Shown one piece after another: positions 1 through 6,848 of a stretch of 9,776 nucleotides of DNA. The translations under genes were made by a program, and so were the position numbers. Each line of letters starts with the position of its first letter. The stretch's first letter is position 1. The notes below the pieces were generated by a model that saw nothing but the letters and a program-made list of their open reading frames with translations, was not told where the DNA came from and searched no databases. This DNA is from Planococcus sp. (in: firmicutes) (lineage in GTDB: Bacteria; Bacillota; Bacilli; Bacillales_A; Planococcaceae): the NCBI GenBank assembly GCA_030147455.1, contig JASKZU010000203.1, forward strand, positions 1 to 9,776. Reading direction: 5' to 3'.

Positions 1-807
1 GTACTGGGAAACACCCCTGAACTGTCTGTCTCGATGAAAAATCCGGACATCGAGCTGAGCGTCGAAATTCGCAAAGAGGCCGTCTATATGATGGCGGAAA
101 CAATTCGCGGTGCCGGCGGGTTGCCAATCGGCGCAAACGGCAAGGCGCTGCTGTTGCTGTCCGGTGGAATTGACAGTCCTGTTGCGGGCTACCACATGCT
201 GAAGCGCGGGGTGAAGTTGGATTTGATTCATTTTTTCAGCCCGCCATTTACGACCGAACGCGCCAAAGAAAAAGTATTGGATTTGGCTGAAAAACTGAGC
301 GGATTTGGGTCAGCGGTGACGCTGCATGTGATCCCGTTTACTGAATTGCAGCAGGAAGTGCATAAACAAGTGCCGGACAATATGACAATGACGTCGACGC
401 GCCGGATGATGATGCGTGTGGCGGACATTGTGCGAGCAAAAACCGACTCGAAAGCCATCATTACAGGAGAAAGCCTCGGCCAGGTCGCCAGCCAGACCTT
501 GGATAGTTTGCAGGCCATCAATGCTGTTACAACAACTCCGATTCTGCGCCCGCTCATTGCACAGGACAAGTTGGATATCATCGAAACGGCACAGGCGATC
601 GGCACTTATGATATTTCCATTCGCCCGTTCGAGGATTGCTGCACGATCTTCACTCCGGCCAACCCGAAAACCAAACCCAAAACCGATAAAGTAGAACATT
701 ACGAAAGCTTTGTCTCTTTTGATGAGATGATCGAAAAAGCAGTGGCAGATCGCGAAATCATCGATTTCCCGCGCAAGCAGCAAGTACGGTTCGACGATTT
801 GCTGTAA
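1..807 (+). CDS. thiI: tRNA 4-thiouridine synthase ThiI, 3' part (5' end outside window)
   Basis: ThiI adenylates U8 of tRNA and transfers sulfur to it to give 4-thiouridine; in many bacteria it also serves thiamine thiazole synthesis. The reading frame is open from base 1 to the TAA at 805-807, giving 268 visible residues of a protein usually near 400, so roughly the first third (ferredoxin-like and most of the THUMP domain) is missing. The first visible residues are the end of THUMP. The PP-loop ATP-pyrophosphatase motif SGGIDSP is at bases 160-180, and ITGESLGQVASQT and FEDCCTIFTP lie further on. The protein ends directly after the AANH domain, with no C-terminal rhodanese domain, so it is the short Bacillus-type ThiI. 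That type is thought to receive sulfur straight from a dedicated cysteine desulfurase (NifZ in B. subtilis), which would lie upstream, outside the window. The ATG at base 34 is internal, not the start. Confidence 0.96.
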   Translation, partial: VLGNTPELSVSMKNPDIELSVEIRKEAVYMMAETIRGAGGLPIGANGKALLLLSGGIDSPVAGYHMLKRGVKLDLIHFFSPPFTTERAKEKVLDLAEKLSGFGSAVTLHVIPFTELQQEVHKQVPDNMTMTSTRRMMMRVADIVRAKTDSKAIITGESLGQVASQTLDSLQAINAVTTTPILRPLIAQDKLDIIETAQAIGTYDISIRPFEDCCTIFTPANPKTKPKTDKVEHYESFVSFDEMIEKAVADREIIDFPRKQQVRFDDLL

Positions 808-814
808 ACAAATA

Positions 815-852
815 AAAACCCGTCAAAAGCTTCTGCTTTTGGCGGGTTTTTT
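815..852 (+). terminator. Intrinsic terminator after thiI
   Basis: A 16-bp stem pairs 815-830 (AAAACCCGTCAAAAGC) with 835-850 (GCTTTTGGCGGGTTTT). It has one G-U pair and the tetraloop TTCT, and a T run ends at 852. It begins 8 bases after the thiI stop and cleanly ends that transcript. Confidence 0.93.
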
Positions 853-898
853 AGATAGTGGCACGTTAGCAGTTTGTACACGGTATTAAACAATTATT

Positions 899-926
899 TT
901 GAATAGTTAATTAGTTCATGTATACT
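899..926 (+). promoter_or_regulatory. Probable sigma-A promoter of the acyl-CoA synthetase gene
   Basis: TTGAAT at 899-904 and TATACT at 921-926 are separated by 16 bases, close to the TTGACA/TATAAT consensus. The stretch lies between the thiI terminator and the next start codon. Transcription would begin near 933, leaving about 30 bases of leader that contain the AAGGGGA ribosome-binding site (951-957). Confidence 0.6.
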
Positions 927-964
927 AGTGGAGGAATTATATTAGTCGAAAAGGGGAAATTGCA

Positions 965-2539
965 ATGAACCGAGAACAATTGCTGGCACCTGAAAAGTAC
1001 AACTTAGTAGAAGAGATAGAGCGCTTTGCTACAAACGAAGGACATGCGGCGATTATGTGGGAAAACGACAAAGGCGCCCACCAGCAAGTTACATACGATG
1101 AATTGATTCAACAAGCTAATCGTGCAGCGAACAGCTTTGAACAGGCTGGCTTGAAAAAAGGCGATGTAGTCCTGGTAATGGTGCCTCGCCTGATTGAAGC
1201 TTACATAGCGTATATTGGGGCTTTAAAAGCGGGGCTCATCGTTATTCCCAGCTCTGAAATGCTGCGGGCAAAAGATATTTCCTACCGTCTGAATCACAGT
1301 GAGGCGAAAGCAGTCATTGCCTATGAACCGTTTCTCGAACAGTTCGAGGAAGTACCGGAAATGGCAGGGCAAATCAAATTGGTCATCGGCAGCGATTCAG
1401 GTTCTTGGATCTCACTGACTGATGAAATGGCAAAGGCTTCAGAAGCATACGAAGCAGCGCCGACAAAAAGCAATGATATGGCCTTTTTATCTTATACATC
1501 CGGAACGACCGGAAATCCAAAAGGCGTCGTGCACAGCCACGGCTGGGCATATGCCCATTTGCGGACATCGGCAGAGCACTGGCTCGGTGCCAAAAAAGGC
1601 GACCTGGTTTGGGCCACAGCGAGCCCTGGATGGCAAAAGTGGATATGGAGCCCGTTTCTTGCCACTCTCGGCAGCGGTGCGACAGCCTTTGTGTACAACG
1701 GAAAATTTGACCCGACCGTATATTTAAATTTGCTGGAACAGCGCAAAATCAATGTGCTGTGCTGCACGCCGACTGAATACCGGCTGATGGCCAAGCAGCA
1801 AAATCTAGCTAAATATAATCTGAGCGCTTTGCACAGTGCTGTTTCTGCAGGTGAACCGCTCAATGCGGAAGTAATCGATTTATTCCGCAAGCATTTTGAT
1901 TTAGCAGTAAGAGACGGCTATGGACAAACAGAAAATACACTGCTCGTCGGGACGATGAAAGGCGGAGAGTGGCGCAAAGGATCGATGGGCAAACCGACTC
2001 CCGGCAATCGCGTTGAGATCGTGGATGATAACGGCGAACCGTGTGCTGCCGGTGAAGTGGGCGATATTGCAGTGCACATCGACACTCCAGCACTGTTCAA
2101 GGAGTATTTCAAAGATGCCGACCGCACCCAAATGCAATTTCGGGGAGACTATTATATAACCGGAGACAAAGCGTCCAAAGACGAAGACGGATTTTTCTGG
2201 TTTGAAGGGCGTGGAGACGACATCATCATTTCGTCCGGTTATACCATTGGCCCGTTTGAAGTGGAGGATGCGCTTGTCAAACACCCGGCCGTTCAGGAAT
2301 GTGCGGTGGTCGGCGCGCCGGATGAGATTCGCGGAACCATCGTCAAGGCGTTTATCGTTTTGACTCCCGGCAATGAAGGGTCGGATGAATTGGTAAGCAA
2401 GCTGCAAAATCATGTGAAAACACTGACAGCGCCTTATAAATACCCACGGGCGATTGAATTTATCGAAGAGCTGCCAAAAACGGCTTCCGGGAAAATCCGG
2501 CGCGTCGAATTAAGGCAGCCACAACAAAACAAAAAATAA
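965..2539 (+). CDS. ytcI: AMP-forming acyl-CoA synthetase (YtcI/MbcS-like, medium- or branched-chain)
   Basis: The 524-residue enzyme should activate a carboxylic acid with ATP to an acyl-adenylate and pass it to CoA. All core motifs of the ANL adenylating family are present: the P-loop YTSGTTGNPKG at residues 177-187, YGQTE at 319-323, TGD at 399-401, GRGDD at 415-419, and the C-terminal PKTASGK whose last residue, K510, is the expected adenylation lysine. Length and the WQKWIWSPF stretch after the P-loop resemble the acetyl/medium-chain (AcsM, MbcS) group rather than long-chain FadD enzymes. Substrate cannot be read from sequence; short branched or medium-chain acids are the likely range. 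In B. subtilis the homologue ytcI lies at the same place next to thiI, which supports orthology. The chosen ATG has AAGGGGA seven bases upstream. It is a single-gene unit with its own promoter and terminator. Confidence 0.93.
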   Translation: MNREQLLAPEKYNLVEEIERFATNEGHAAIMWENDKGAHQQVTYDELIQQANRAANSFEQAGLKKGDVVLVMVPRLIEAYIAYIGALKAGLIVIPSSEMLRAKDISYRLNHSEAKAVIAYEPFLEQFEEVPEMAGQIKLVIGSDSGSWISLTDEMAKASEAYEAAPTKSNDMAFLSYTSGTTGNPKGVVHSHGWAYAHLRTSAEHWLGAKKGDLVWATASPGWQKWIWSPFLATLGSGATAFVYNGKFDPTVYLNLLEQRKINVLCCTPTEYRLMAKQQNLAKYNLSALHSAVSAGEPLNAEVIDLFRKHFDLAVRDGYGQTENTLLVGTMKGGEWRKGSMGKPTPGNRVEIVDDNGEPCAAGEVGDIAVHIDTPALFKEYFKDADRTQMQFRGDYYITGDKASKDEDGFFWFEGRGDDIIISSGYTIGPFEVEDALVKHPAVQECAVVGAPDEIRGTIVKAFIVLTPGNEGSDELVSKLQNHVKTLTAPYKYPRAIEFIEELPKTASGKIRRVELRQPQQNKK

Positions 2540-2578
2540 ACAAAAGCTCTCAGCGATGCTGGGGGCTTTTGTTTGTTT
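2538..2578 (+). terminator. Intrinsic terminator after the acyl-CoA synthetase gene
   Basis: A 17-bp stem pairs 2538-2554 (AAACAAAAGCTCTCAGC) with 2558-2574 (GCTGGGGGCTTTTGTTT) around the loop GAT, with two G-U pairs, and T-rich sequence follows. The left arm starts inside the TAA stop codon. The A-rich left arm means it could also act in the opposite direction. Confidence 0.9.
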
Positions 2579-2604
2579 ACTTTCCGCTCGGGCAGGCATA
2601 TAAT
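2576..2604 (+). promoter_or_regulatory. Sigma-A promoter of rarD
   Basis: A consensus TATAAT lies at 2599-2604, with TTTACT at 2576-2581 and a 17-base spacer. The -35 box sits in the T-rich tail of the preceding terminator. Transcription would begin near 2611, about 30 to 50 bases before the rarD start. Confidence 0.7.
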
Positions 2605-2639
2605 GGGACTGTTATTTCGGAAACAAAAATACTTTCAGA

Positions 2640-3590
2640 ATGGTGTGCGATGTAAAAATGACTGATGAGAAAAAAGGAACGTTGCTGACGATTCTGACTT
2701 ACACCATTTGGGGAATCCTCCCGATATTCTGGAAGCAAGTTGCCCACGTGCCCGCTGATGAATTACTGGCCGGCCGTATTTTTTGGGCTTTTTGGCTGAC
2801 GCTTGCATTTATTGTGCTAATCGGAAGCGGCAGGCATTTGCTGTCAGACCTTAAATCGCTATGGAACTCGAAGAAAAAGTTTTTTCTGTTGATGCTGGCT
2901 TCTCTGCTTATTTCAGCCAACTGGTTTTTCTACATTTATGCAGTGACGAGTGACCGCATAGTTGAAACTAGCCTCGGCTATTATATCAATCCGCTGATTT
3001 CAGTGCTTTTGGGATCGTTCTTTTTAAAAGAAAAGCTTTCTCCAGCGGCCAAGATTTCATTTTTGCTGGCTGCCATCGGTGTCTCTATCACTACTATTTC
3101 CTATGGAACCTTGCCGTGGCTTGCGCTTGGCATGGCATTCAGCTTTGCCTTTTACGGGCTGATCAAGAAAACCATTCAATTAAATGCACTTCGCGGCTTG
3201 GCCATCGAGACATTATTCGTGCTGCCGTTTGCCGCGGCTTATTACATGTATTTGTTTTCAAACGGGCAGGCCGCCTTTTTGCACACGGGAATTGCAACTG
3301 ATTTGCTGGTTGTTCTCAGTGGACTCTTAACCGCAGTGCCATTGCTCCTGTTCGCTATGGGTGCACCGCTGATCCCGCTGTATATGGTCGGCTTTTTGCA
3401 GTATATTGCCCCAACATTGATGTTGTTGATCGGCGTCTTGCTGTACGGGGAAAACTTTGGGCTTGTTTCGATTGTCTCGTTTTCATTTATTTGGAGCGCG
3501 TTGATTTTGTTTACAGGGTCAAAAATAATGGAATCCAGGCGGTCGAGAAAAAATCGTCAAATGCTCAACGGCGAATTTACCGGAAAGTGA
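2640..3590 (+). CDS. rarD: RarD-type EamA-family permease
   Basis: This is an integral membrane protein of up to 316 residues in the drug/metabolite transporter superfamily, RarD branch. The N-terminal stretch with IWGILPIFWK (residues 23-32) and VPADELLAGR (37-46) closely resembles E. coli RarD. About ten hydrophobic helices follow as two EamA-like halves, with family-like SANWFFYIYAV (92-102), ETSLGYYINPL (109-119) and QYIAPTLMLL (254-263). The tail after about residue 296 is basic and cytoplasmic. The substrate is unknown; the E. coli name comes from a chloramphenicol-sensitivity phenotype and does not prove drug export. The start is uncertain: ATG 2640 and in-frame ATG 2658 both lack a clear Shine-Dalgarno sequence. 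The shorter form, beginning MTDEKKG, looks more like family members, so 2658 is a real alternative. The TGA stop doubles as part of the next promoter. Confidence 0.9.
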   Translation: MVCDVKMTDEKKGTLLTILTYTIWGILPIFWKQVAHVPADELLAGRIFWAFWLTLAFIVLIGSGRHLLSDLKSLWNSKKKFFLLMLASLLISANWFFYIYAVTSDRIVETSLGYYINPLISVLLGSFFLKEKLSPAAKISFLLAAIGVSITTISYGTLPWLALGMAFSFAFYGLIKKTIQLNALRGLAIETLFVLPFAAAYYMYLFSNGQAAFLHTGIATDLLVVLSGLLTAVPLLLFAMGAPLIPLYMVGFLQYIAPTLMLLIGVLLYGENFGLVSIVSFSFIWSALILFTGSKIMESRRSRKNRQMLNGEFTGK

Positions 3591-3615
3591 AACATTTTCG
3601 GTTCAATGCCGTATA
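3588..3615 (+). promoter_or_regulatory. Sigma-W (ECF) promoter of sppA-yteJ
   Basis: TGAAAC at 3588-3593, 16 bases, then CGTATA at 3610-3615 exactly fits the known sigma-W pattern TGAAAC-N16-CGTA. The first three bases of the -35 box are the rarD stop codon. Transcription would begin about 3621, just before the AAGGAGGG ribosome-binding site of sppA (3632-3639). B. subtilis sppA-yteJ is a known member of the sigma-W regulon, which supports the call. Confidence 0.85.
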
Positions 3616-3648
3616 GTTAAAGTGAATACTTAAGGAGGGAATTGGAAA

Positions 3649-4659
3649 ATGAACACAAAACGTTGGATTGCGCTAATTGCGGCAGCCGGAATTTTGGTTA
3701 TTTCAATCGTAGTCAGTTCAGCATTTTCATTGCTGAAAACTGATTTTTCATCGGGATTTGAAGACATCGTTGGCAGCAGCGATACATTTCTTGGCGAACA
3801 AGTAATGGAACCAGGAGATGGATCGAACCGGATCGCCGTCTTGACGGTAGACGGAGCGATTCAAGACACAGGAGCAGCACCGCTGTTTGCAGCCGCTGGC
3901 TATAACCATGACTTGTTCATGGAGCAGTTGGAAGCAGTAAAAGAAGATGAGAGCGTTAAAGGCGTTGTCTTAAATGTCAACTCGCCAGGAGGCGGGGTCG
4001 TGGAATCTGCACAGATCTACGATAAAATCATCGAAATTCAGGAAGAAACCGAAAAACCGTTTTACGTGTCAATGGGATCGATGGCTGCATCCGGCGGTTA
4101 CTACATATCCGCACCTGCAGAAAAAATCTTTGTCAATGAAGAAACGTTGACAGGCTCTATCGGCGTCATCATGCAAAGCGTCAACTACGGTGAATTGGCC
4201 GAACGCTACGGCGTAGACTTTGTCACAATCAAATCCGGCCCATATAAAGACATTATGAGCCCAACACGCGACATGACCGACGAGGAACGCGCACTGCTTC
4301 AGGAAATGCTCGACAGTTCATATGAGCGTTTTGTCGATGTGATTGAACAAGGGCGCAACATGACTGAAGCGGAAGTAAAAGAATACGCTGACGGACGGAT
4401 TATGAACGGGCGTCAGGCGGTAGAAGCAAACTTGGCCGATGACTTTGGCTATGAAGAAGATGTAATTCAATCGCTGCGAGAGGATTTCAGCCTTGAAGGA
4501 GCAGAAGTATTTGAATATGGAGCAGGCGACGACTGGACTTCTTTGTTCGCCATGAAAGCCGGTTCGTTTTTCGGAATGGATATGGAAACCAAGTTCATTT
4601 CAGACATGCTGTCGCAAAACAGCGGTCCGCGCATGATGTATCTATATGGTGACCACTAA
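3649..4659 (+). CDS. sppA: Signal peptide peptidase SppA
   Basis: This is a membrane-anchored serine/lysine protease (family S49) that degrades leftover signal peptides. It is 336 residues long, the size of the short Gram-positive form rather than the double-length E. coli enzyme. Residues 5-29 form one hydrophobic N-terminal anchor, and the catalytic part is expected outside the membrane. VNSPGGGV at 110-117 is the conserved substrate-groove loop. The nucleophile is S148 in MAASGGYY, and the general-base lysine is most likely K200 in SGPYKDIM, offset by one from S147/K199 reported for B. subtilis SppA. TGSIGVI (168-174) is also typical. The start has AAGGAGGG nine bases upstream. yteJ follows after 14 bases with its ribosome-binding site overlapping the sppA stop, so the two form an operon, placed under envelope-stress control by the sigma-W site. 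Confidence 0.95.
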   Translation: MNTKRWIALIAAAGILVISIVVSSAFSLLKTDFSSGFEDIVGSSDTFLGEQVMEPGDGSNRIAVLTVDGAIQDTGAAPLFAAAGYNHDLFMEQLEAVKEDESVKGVVLNVNSPGGGVVESAQIYDKIIEIQEETEKPFYVSMGSMAASGGYYISAPAEKIFVNEETLTGSIGVIMQSVNYGELAERYGVDFVTIKSGPYKDIMSPTRDMTDEERALLQEMLDSSYERFVDVIEQGRNMTEAEVKEYADGRIMNGRQAVEANLADDFGYEEDVIQSLREDFSLEGAEVFEYGAGDDWTSLFAMKAGSFFGMDMETKFISDMLSQNSGPRMMYLYGDH

Positions 4660-4673
4660 GGAGGAGAAGAAAC

Positions 4674-5243
4674 ATGACTGATCATGTTTACAGAACTGCG
4701 GCAGCCGAGCCGGCAGCGACTCCGCCGGCTCGGGCGCCAGAACAGCAAGTGCAGTTTTATGAGCGTAAACCAGCAGGATTTTGGGTGAGGTTTTGGGCCT
4801 ATCTGCTCGATACGTTCATTATTTGGGGAATTTCAGCCATTGCCATTTATCCAGTGTTTACATTGTTTGGCTGGGACACGACGGAAAGTGCGTGGTATGC
4901 TCCGTACGCCATTATAACGGCACTCGTTTTTTACGGCTATTTTGTTTTGATGACTAAATTTTTTGCGCAAACACTCGGCAAAATGATTTTCGGGCTACGT
5001 GTAGTTTCGTTGAAGAGCGATAATTTGGCATGGGGCACGCTGTTGTTCCGCGAGTGGATCGGCCGTTTTATTTCCACGACAATTTTGCCTCTGTATTGGA
5101 TCGTTGGATTTACGCCGTTAAAGCAGGGCGTTCATGATTTTATCGCCGATACGACGGTTGTTCACGAAGAATCCTACCGCCAGCGCAAAATGGCGCAGCA
5201 TCGTTTAGAAGGGTCACAGTTGCAAGAAAGCGAAAGCATTTAG
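4674..5243 (+). CDS. yteJ: RDD-family membrane protein YteJ
   Basis: This 189-residue protein has an RDD domain. R39 and D46 lie in the first membrane segment (about 37-62), the second spans about 77-95, a third hydrophobic stretch is at 131-147, and QGVHDFIADT (151-160) carries the late conserved aspartates. QTLGKMIFGLRV (99-110) is the usual RDD loop. Residues 7-25 are a Pro/Ala-rich, probably disordered leader encoded by a GC-rich inverted repeat. The tail (165-189) is charged and glutamine-rich. In B. subtilis, YteJ is co-transcribed with sppA by sigma-W and has been described as an SppA partner or modulator; the same pairing here suggests the same role, which is inference. The start follows AAGGAGGAG overlapping the sppA stop. 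Confidence 0.9.
   Translation: MTDHVYRTAAAEPAATPPARAPEQQVQFYERKPAGFWVRFWAYLLDTFIIWGISAIAIYPVFTLFGWDTTESAWYAPYAIITALVFYGYFVLMTKFFAQTLGKMIFGLRVVSLKSDNLAWGTLLFREWIGRFISTTILPLYWIVGFTPLKQGVHDFIADTTVVHEESYRQRKMAQHRLEGSQLQESESI
4705..4733 (+). repeat. Perfect GC-rich inverted repeat inside the 5' end of yteJ
   Basis: CCGAGCCGGC (4705-4714) and GCCGGCTCGG (4724-4733) are exact reverse complements around a 9-base loop. The element starts 31 bases into yteJ and encodes part of its Pro/Ala-rich leader. No T run follows, so it is not a standard terminator. In mRNA it would form a very stable hairpin just past the start codon. Confidence 0.8.
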
Positions 5244-5249
5244 TATGAT
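5220..5249 (+). promoter_or_regulatory. Possible sigma-A promoter of tpx
   Basis: TTGCAA at 5220-5225 and TATGAT at 5244-5249 are 18 bases apart and overlap the end of yteJ. No terminator separates yteJ from tpx, so read-through from the sppA operon is also possible. No PerR-type operator was seen. Confidence 0.4.
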
Positions 5250-5279
5250 AAGGGTAATTTGAAAGGGAGGCGTTGCATA

Positions 5280-5786
5280 ATGGTACAAGTTACATTCAAG
5301 CAGAACCCCGTCACATTGTCTGGCAAAGAAGTAAAAGTGGGAGACCAGGCGCCTGATTTCACCGCGTTGTCCAACAACCTGGAGCCAAAGTCGCTGCAGG
5401 ATTTTCAAGGAAAAGTGCGGCTGATTAGCGTGGTTCCGTCGCTTGATACAGGCGTTTGTTCCAACCAAACAAAACGCTTTAGCGAAGAAGCGGCATCGCT
5501 CGGCGAACAAGTGGAAGTGTTGACAGTTTCCTGCGATTTGCCGTTTGCACAAAAACGCTGGACTGAAATCAATGGCGTTGGATCGATTACGACGCTGTCT
5601 GACCATCGCGACTTGTCGTTTGGCGAAGCGTACGGTGTAACGATGCAGGAACTGCGCCTGCTTGCCCGGTCGATTTTCGTTGTCGATGAGAACGATAAAG
5701 TGGCGTATGTTGAGTACGTACCTGAAGGCACTGACTATCCTGATTACGACAAAGCGCTTGAAGCAGTAAAAGCACTGACAAACTAA
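5280..5786 (+). CDS. tpx: Thiol peroxidase Tpx (atypical: no usual resolving cysteine)
   Basis: This is an atypical 2-Cys-type peroxiredoxin of 168 residues that reduces hydroperoxides in the cytoplasm. It aligns throughout with Bacillus and Listeria Tpx as remembered: VKVGDQAPDF (19-28), the peroxidatic site PSLDTGVC with C60, DLPFAQKRW (86-94), TLSDHRD (105-111) and ELRLLARSIF (124-133). In Tpx proteins known to me the residue after RW is the resolving cysteine; here it is T95 (codon ACT at 5562-5564). The only other cysteine is C85, just before DLPFA, where relatives have Ala or Met. The enzyme may therefore use C85 or an outside thiol. The start is set at ATG 5280, with AAGGGAGG (5263-5270) nine bases upstream; the frame also runs back to TTG 5259, but that would put the ribosome-binding site inside the gene and add a non-family leader. 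Neighbours sppA, yteJ and ytxK match B. subtilis order. Confidence 0.93.
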   Translation: MVQVTFKQNPVTLSGKEVKVGDQAPDFTALSNNLEPKSLQDFQGKVRLISVVPSLDTGVCSNQTKRFSEEAASLGEQVEVLTVSCDLPFAQKRWTEINGVGSITTLSDHRDLSFGEAYGVTMQELRLLARSIFVVDENDKVAYVEYVPEGTDYPDYDKALEAVKALTN

Positions 5787-5791
5787 TACAA

Positions 5792-5820
5792 GAAACCCAC
5801 TCCTCCGAGTGGGTTTCCTT
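5792..5820 (+). terminator. Hairpin after tpx, probable terminator
   Basis: A perfect 11-bp stem pairs 5792-5802 (GAAACCCACTC) with 5807-5817 (GAGTGGGTTTC) around the loop CTCC, 5 bases after the tpx stop. The following T run is short and broken, so termination may be partial, letting some transcripts reach ytxK, which has no clear promoter of its own. Confidence 0.75.
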
Positions 5821-5837
5821 ATTGAGGACGGAGATTT

Positions 5838-6761
5838 ATGATTTCATCAATGGAAACTTTTTTCACTTTTATCGATAACGAAGCAACAGCTGTCCAGCGG
5901 CAACAGGAACTTCCTTATCTTGAGGCTTTGCTTGCCACGACTGAACGATGGCTTGACGGCCAGTTGACACCTCCAGAAGGCGGCACAAAAGAAGATGTCC
6001 GAAAAGCAATTCAACTGGCTATTTTAAAAGGGATGAAAGAACATATTCAGCCGCATCACCAAATGACTCCGGACGCGCTCGGTTTGCTGATGGGGTATCT
6101 GGTCGAATTGTTTGTCAAAGAACAGCAGGCGACGGTGCTTGATCCTGCAGCTGGAACCGGTAATTTATTGTTCACTGTCATGAATTACTTGGACGGCCGA
6201 ATGAGCGGAACTGCTGTAGAACTGGACGACTTGCTTATTCGATTGGCTTCTAATATCGGCAACTTGATTGAACAGCCGGTAACCTTTTATTTGCAGGATG
6301 CGCTGCAGCCGTTATTGATTGACCCAGCTGACTGCGTGGTGTCGGATTTGCCGGTTGGCTATTATCCGGACGAGCAAACTGCCGCTTCTTATGAGCTGAA
6401 AGCCGAGGAAGGCATGTCGTATGCACACCATTTATTCATCGAACAGTCGATGAAGCATACAAAAGAAGGAGGCTATTTGTTTTTCGTCGTGCCGAAAAAC
6501 TTATTCGAATCGCCTCTTGCCGGAGACCTGCACAGCTTCCTGAAGAAAACAGCCCACATCCAAGCGGTGATGGAATTGCCGGAAAATATCTTTAAACATG
6601 CGCAGCACGCCAAAGCGATCCTCGTGCTGCAGAAAAAGCAAGACGGTGTTAAAGCTCCGAAAGAAGTATTGCTTGCGCGTGTACCGAACATGTCCAAACC
6701 GGAAACAATGGCAAAATTTTTTACGCAAGTAAACGGGTGGTTTAAAGAAAACAAAGCATAG
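5838..6761 (+). CDS. ytxK: Class I SAM-dependent methyltransferase-like protein YtxK
   Basis: This 307-residue protein resembles the N6-adenine DNA methylase fold (HsdM-like), without a target-recognition domain. A helical N-terminal part (1-80) precedes the Rossmann core. The SAM-binding motif DPAAGTGN is at 102-109, and an acidic strand end, VELD, is at 127-130. At the motif IV position, where active amino-methylases carry NPPY or DPPY, the protein has SDLPVGYYP (169-177). As I recall, the same variant is found in B. subtilis YtxK, so it is a family trait rather than damage here. YAHHLFIEQ (195-203) and GGYLFFVVPKNLF (211-223) follow, as in HsdM. Function and target are unknown. The ATG at 5838 has GAGGACGGAG just upstream; in-frame ATG 5850 is a poorer choice. 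ackA, the usual downstream neighbour in Bacillus, is not present. Confidence 0.88.
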   Translation: MISSMETFFTFIDNEATAVQRQQELPYLEALLATTERWLDGQLTPPEGGTKEDVRKAIQLAILKGMKEHIQPHHQMTPDALGLLMGYLVELFVKEQQATVLDPAAGTGNLLFTVMNYLDGRMSGTAVELDDLLIRLASNIGNLIEQPVTFYLQDALQPLLIDPADCVVSDLPVGYYPDEQTAASYELKAEEGMSYAHHLFIEQSMKHTKEGGYLFFVVPKNLFESPLAGDLHSFLKKTAHIQAVMELPENIFKHAQHAKAILVLQKKQDGVKAPKEVLLARVPNMSKPETMAKFFTQVNGWFKENKA

Positions 6762-6796
6762 AAAAACCAGCTCTCATTAGAAGAGCTGGTTTTTTA
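6762..6796 (+). terminator. Intrinsic terminator after ytxK
   Basis: A 13-bp perfect stem pairs 6762-6774 (AAAAACCAGCTCT) with 6782-6794 (AGAGCTGGTTTTT) around a 7-base loop, directly after the stop codon, ending in six T residues. Confidence 0.93.
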
Positions 6797-6823
6797 TGCT
6801 TGGTACTTTGCAGGATATTTAGT

Positions 6824-6848
6824 GCTTGCGGCGAATAGCGATGGGTAT
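6824..6848 (+). promoter_or_regulatory. Weak sigma-B-like promoter candidate for usp
   Basis: GGGTAT at 6843-6848 matches the sigma-B -10 box exactly, but the -35 stretch GCTTGC (6824-6829, spacer 13) matches GTTTAA in only three positions. Transcription would begin near 6855, three bases before the ribosome-binding site. No convincing sigma-A promoter was seen in 6797-6857. Confidence 0.3.

Noticed and set aside
228..783. Minus-strand open frames across thiI
   Set aside because: They are shadows of the thiI reading frame, with no family resemblance.
941..964. In-frame ATT codon at 941, six bases after GGAGG (930-934), as an extended start for the acyl-CoA synthetase
   Set aside because: ATT starts are rare, the predicted transcription start near 933 would fall within this ribosome-binding site, and ATG 965 has its own AAGGGGA at proper spacing.
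4705..4733. Inverted repeat in yteJ as an intrinsic terminator or attenuator
   Set aside because: No T run follows and it lies within the coding frame.
5259..5279. Upstream TTG start for tpx adding seven residues
   Set aside because: The strong AAGGGAGG lies inside this extension and is correctly spaced for ATG 5280; the shorter N-terminus matches Tpx proteins.
2640..6761. A new defence or mobile island suggested by the methylase-like ytxK
   Set aside because: No restriction, recombinase or toxin genes are nearby, and ytxK is in its usual housekeeping context after tpx.
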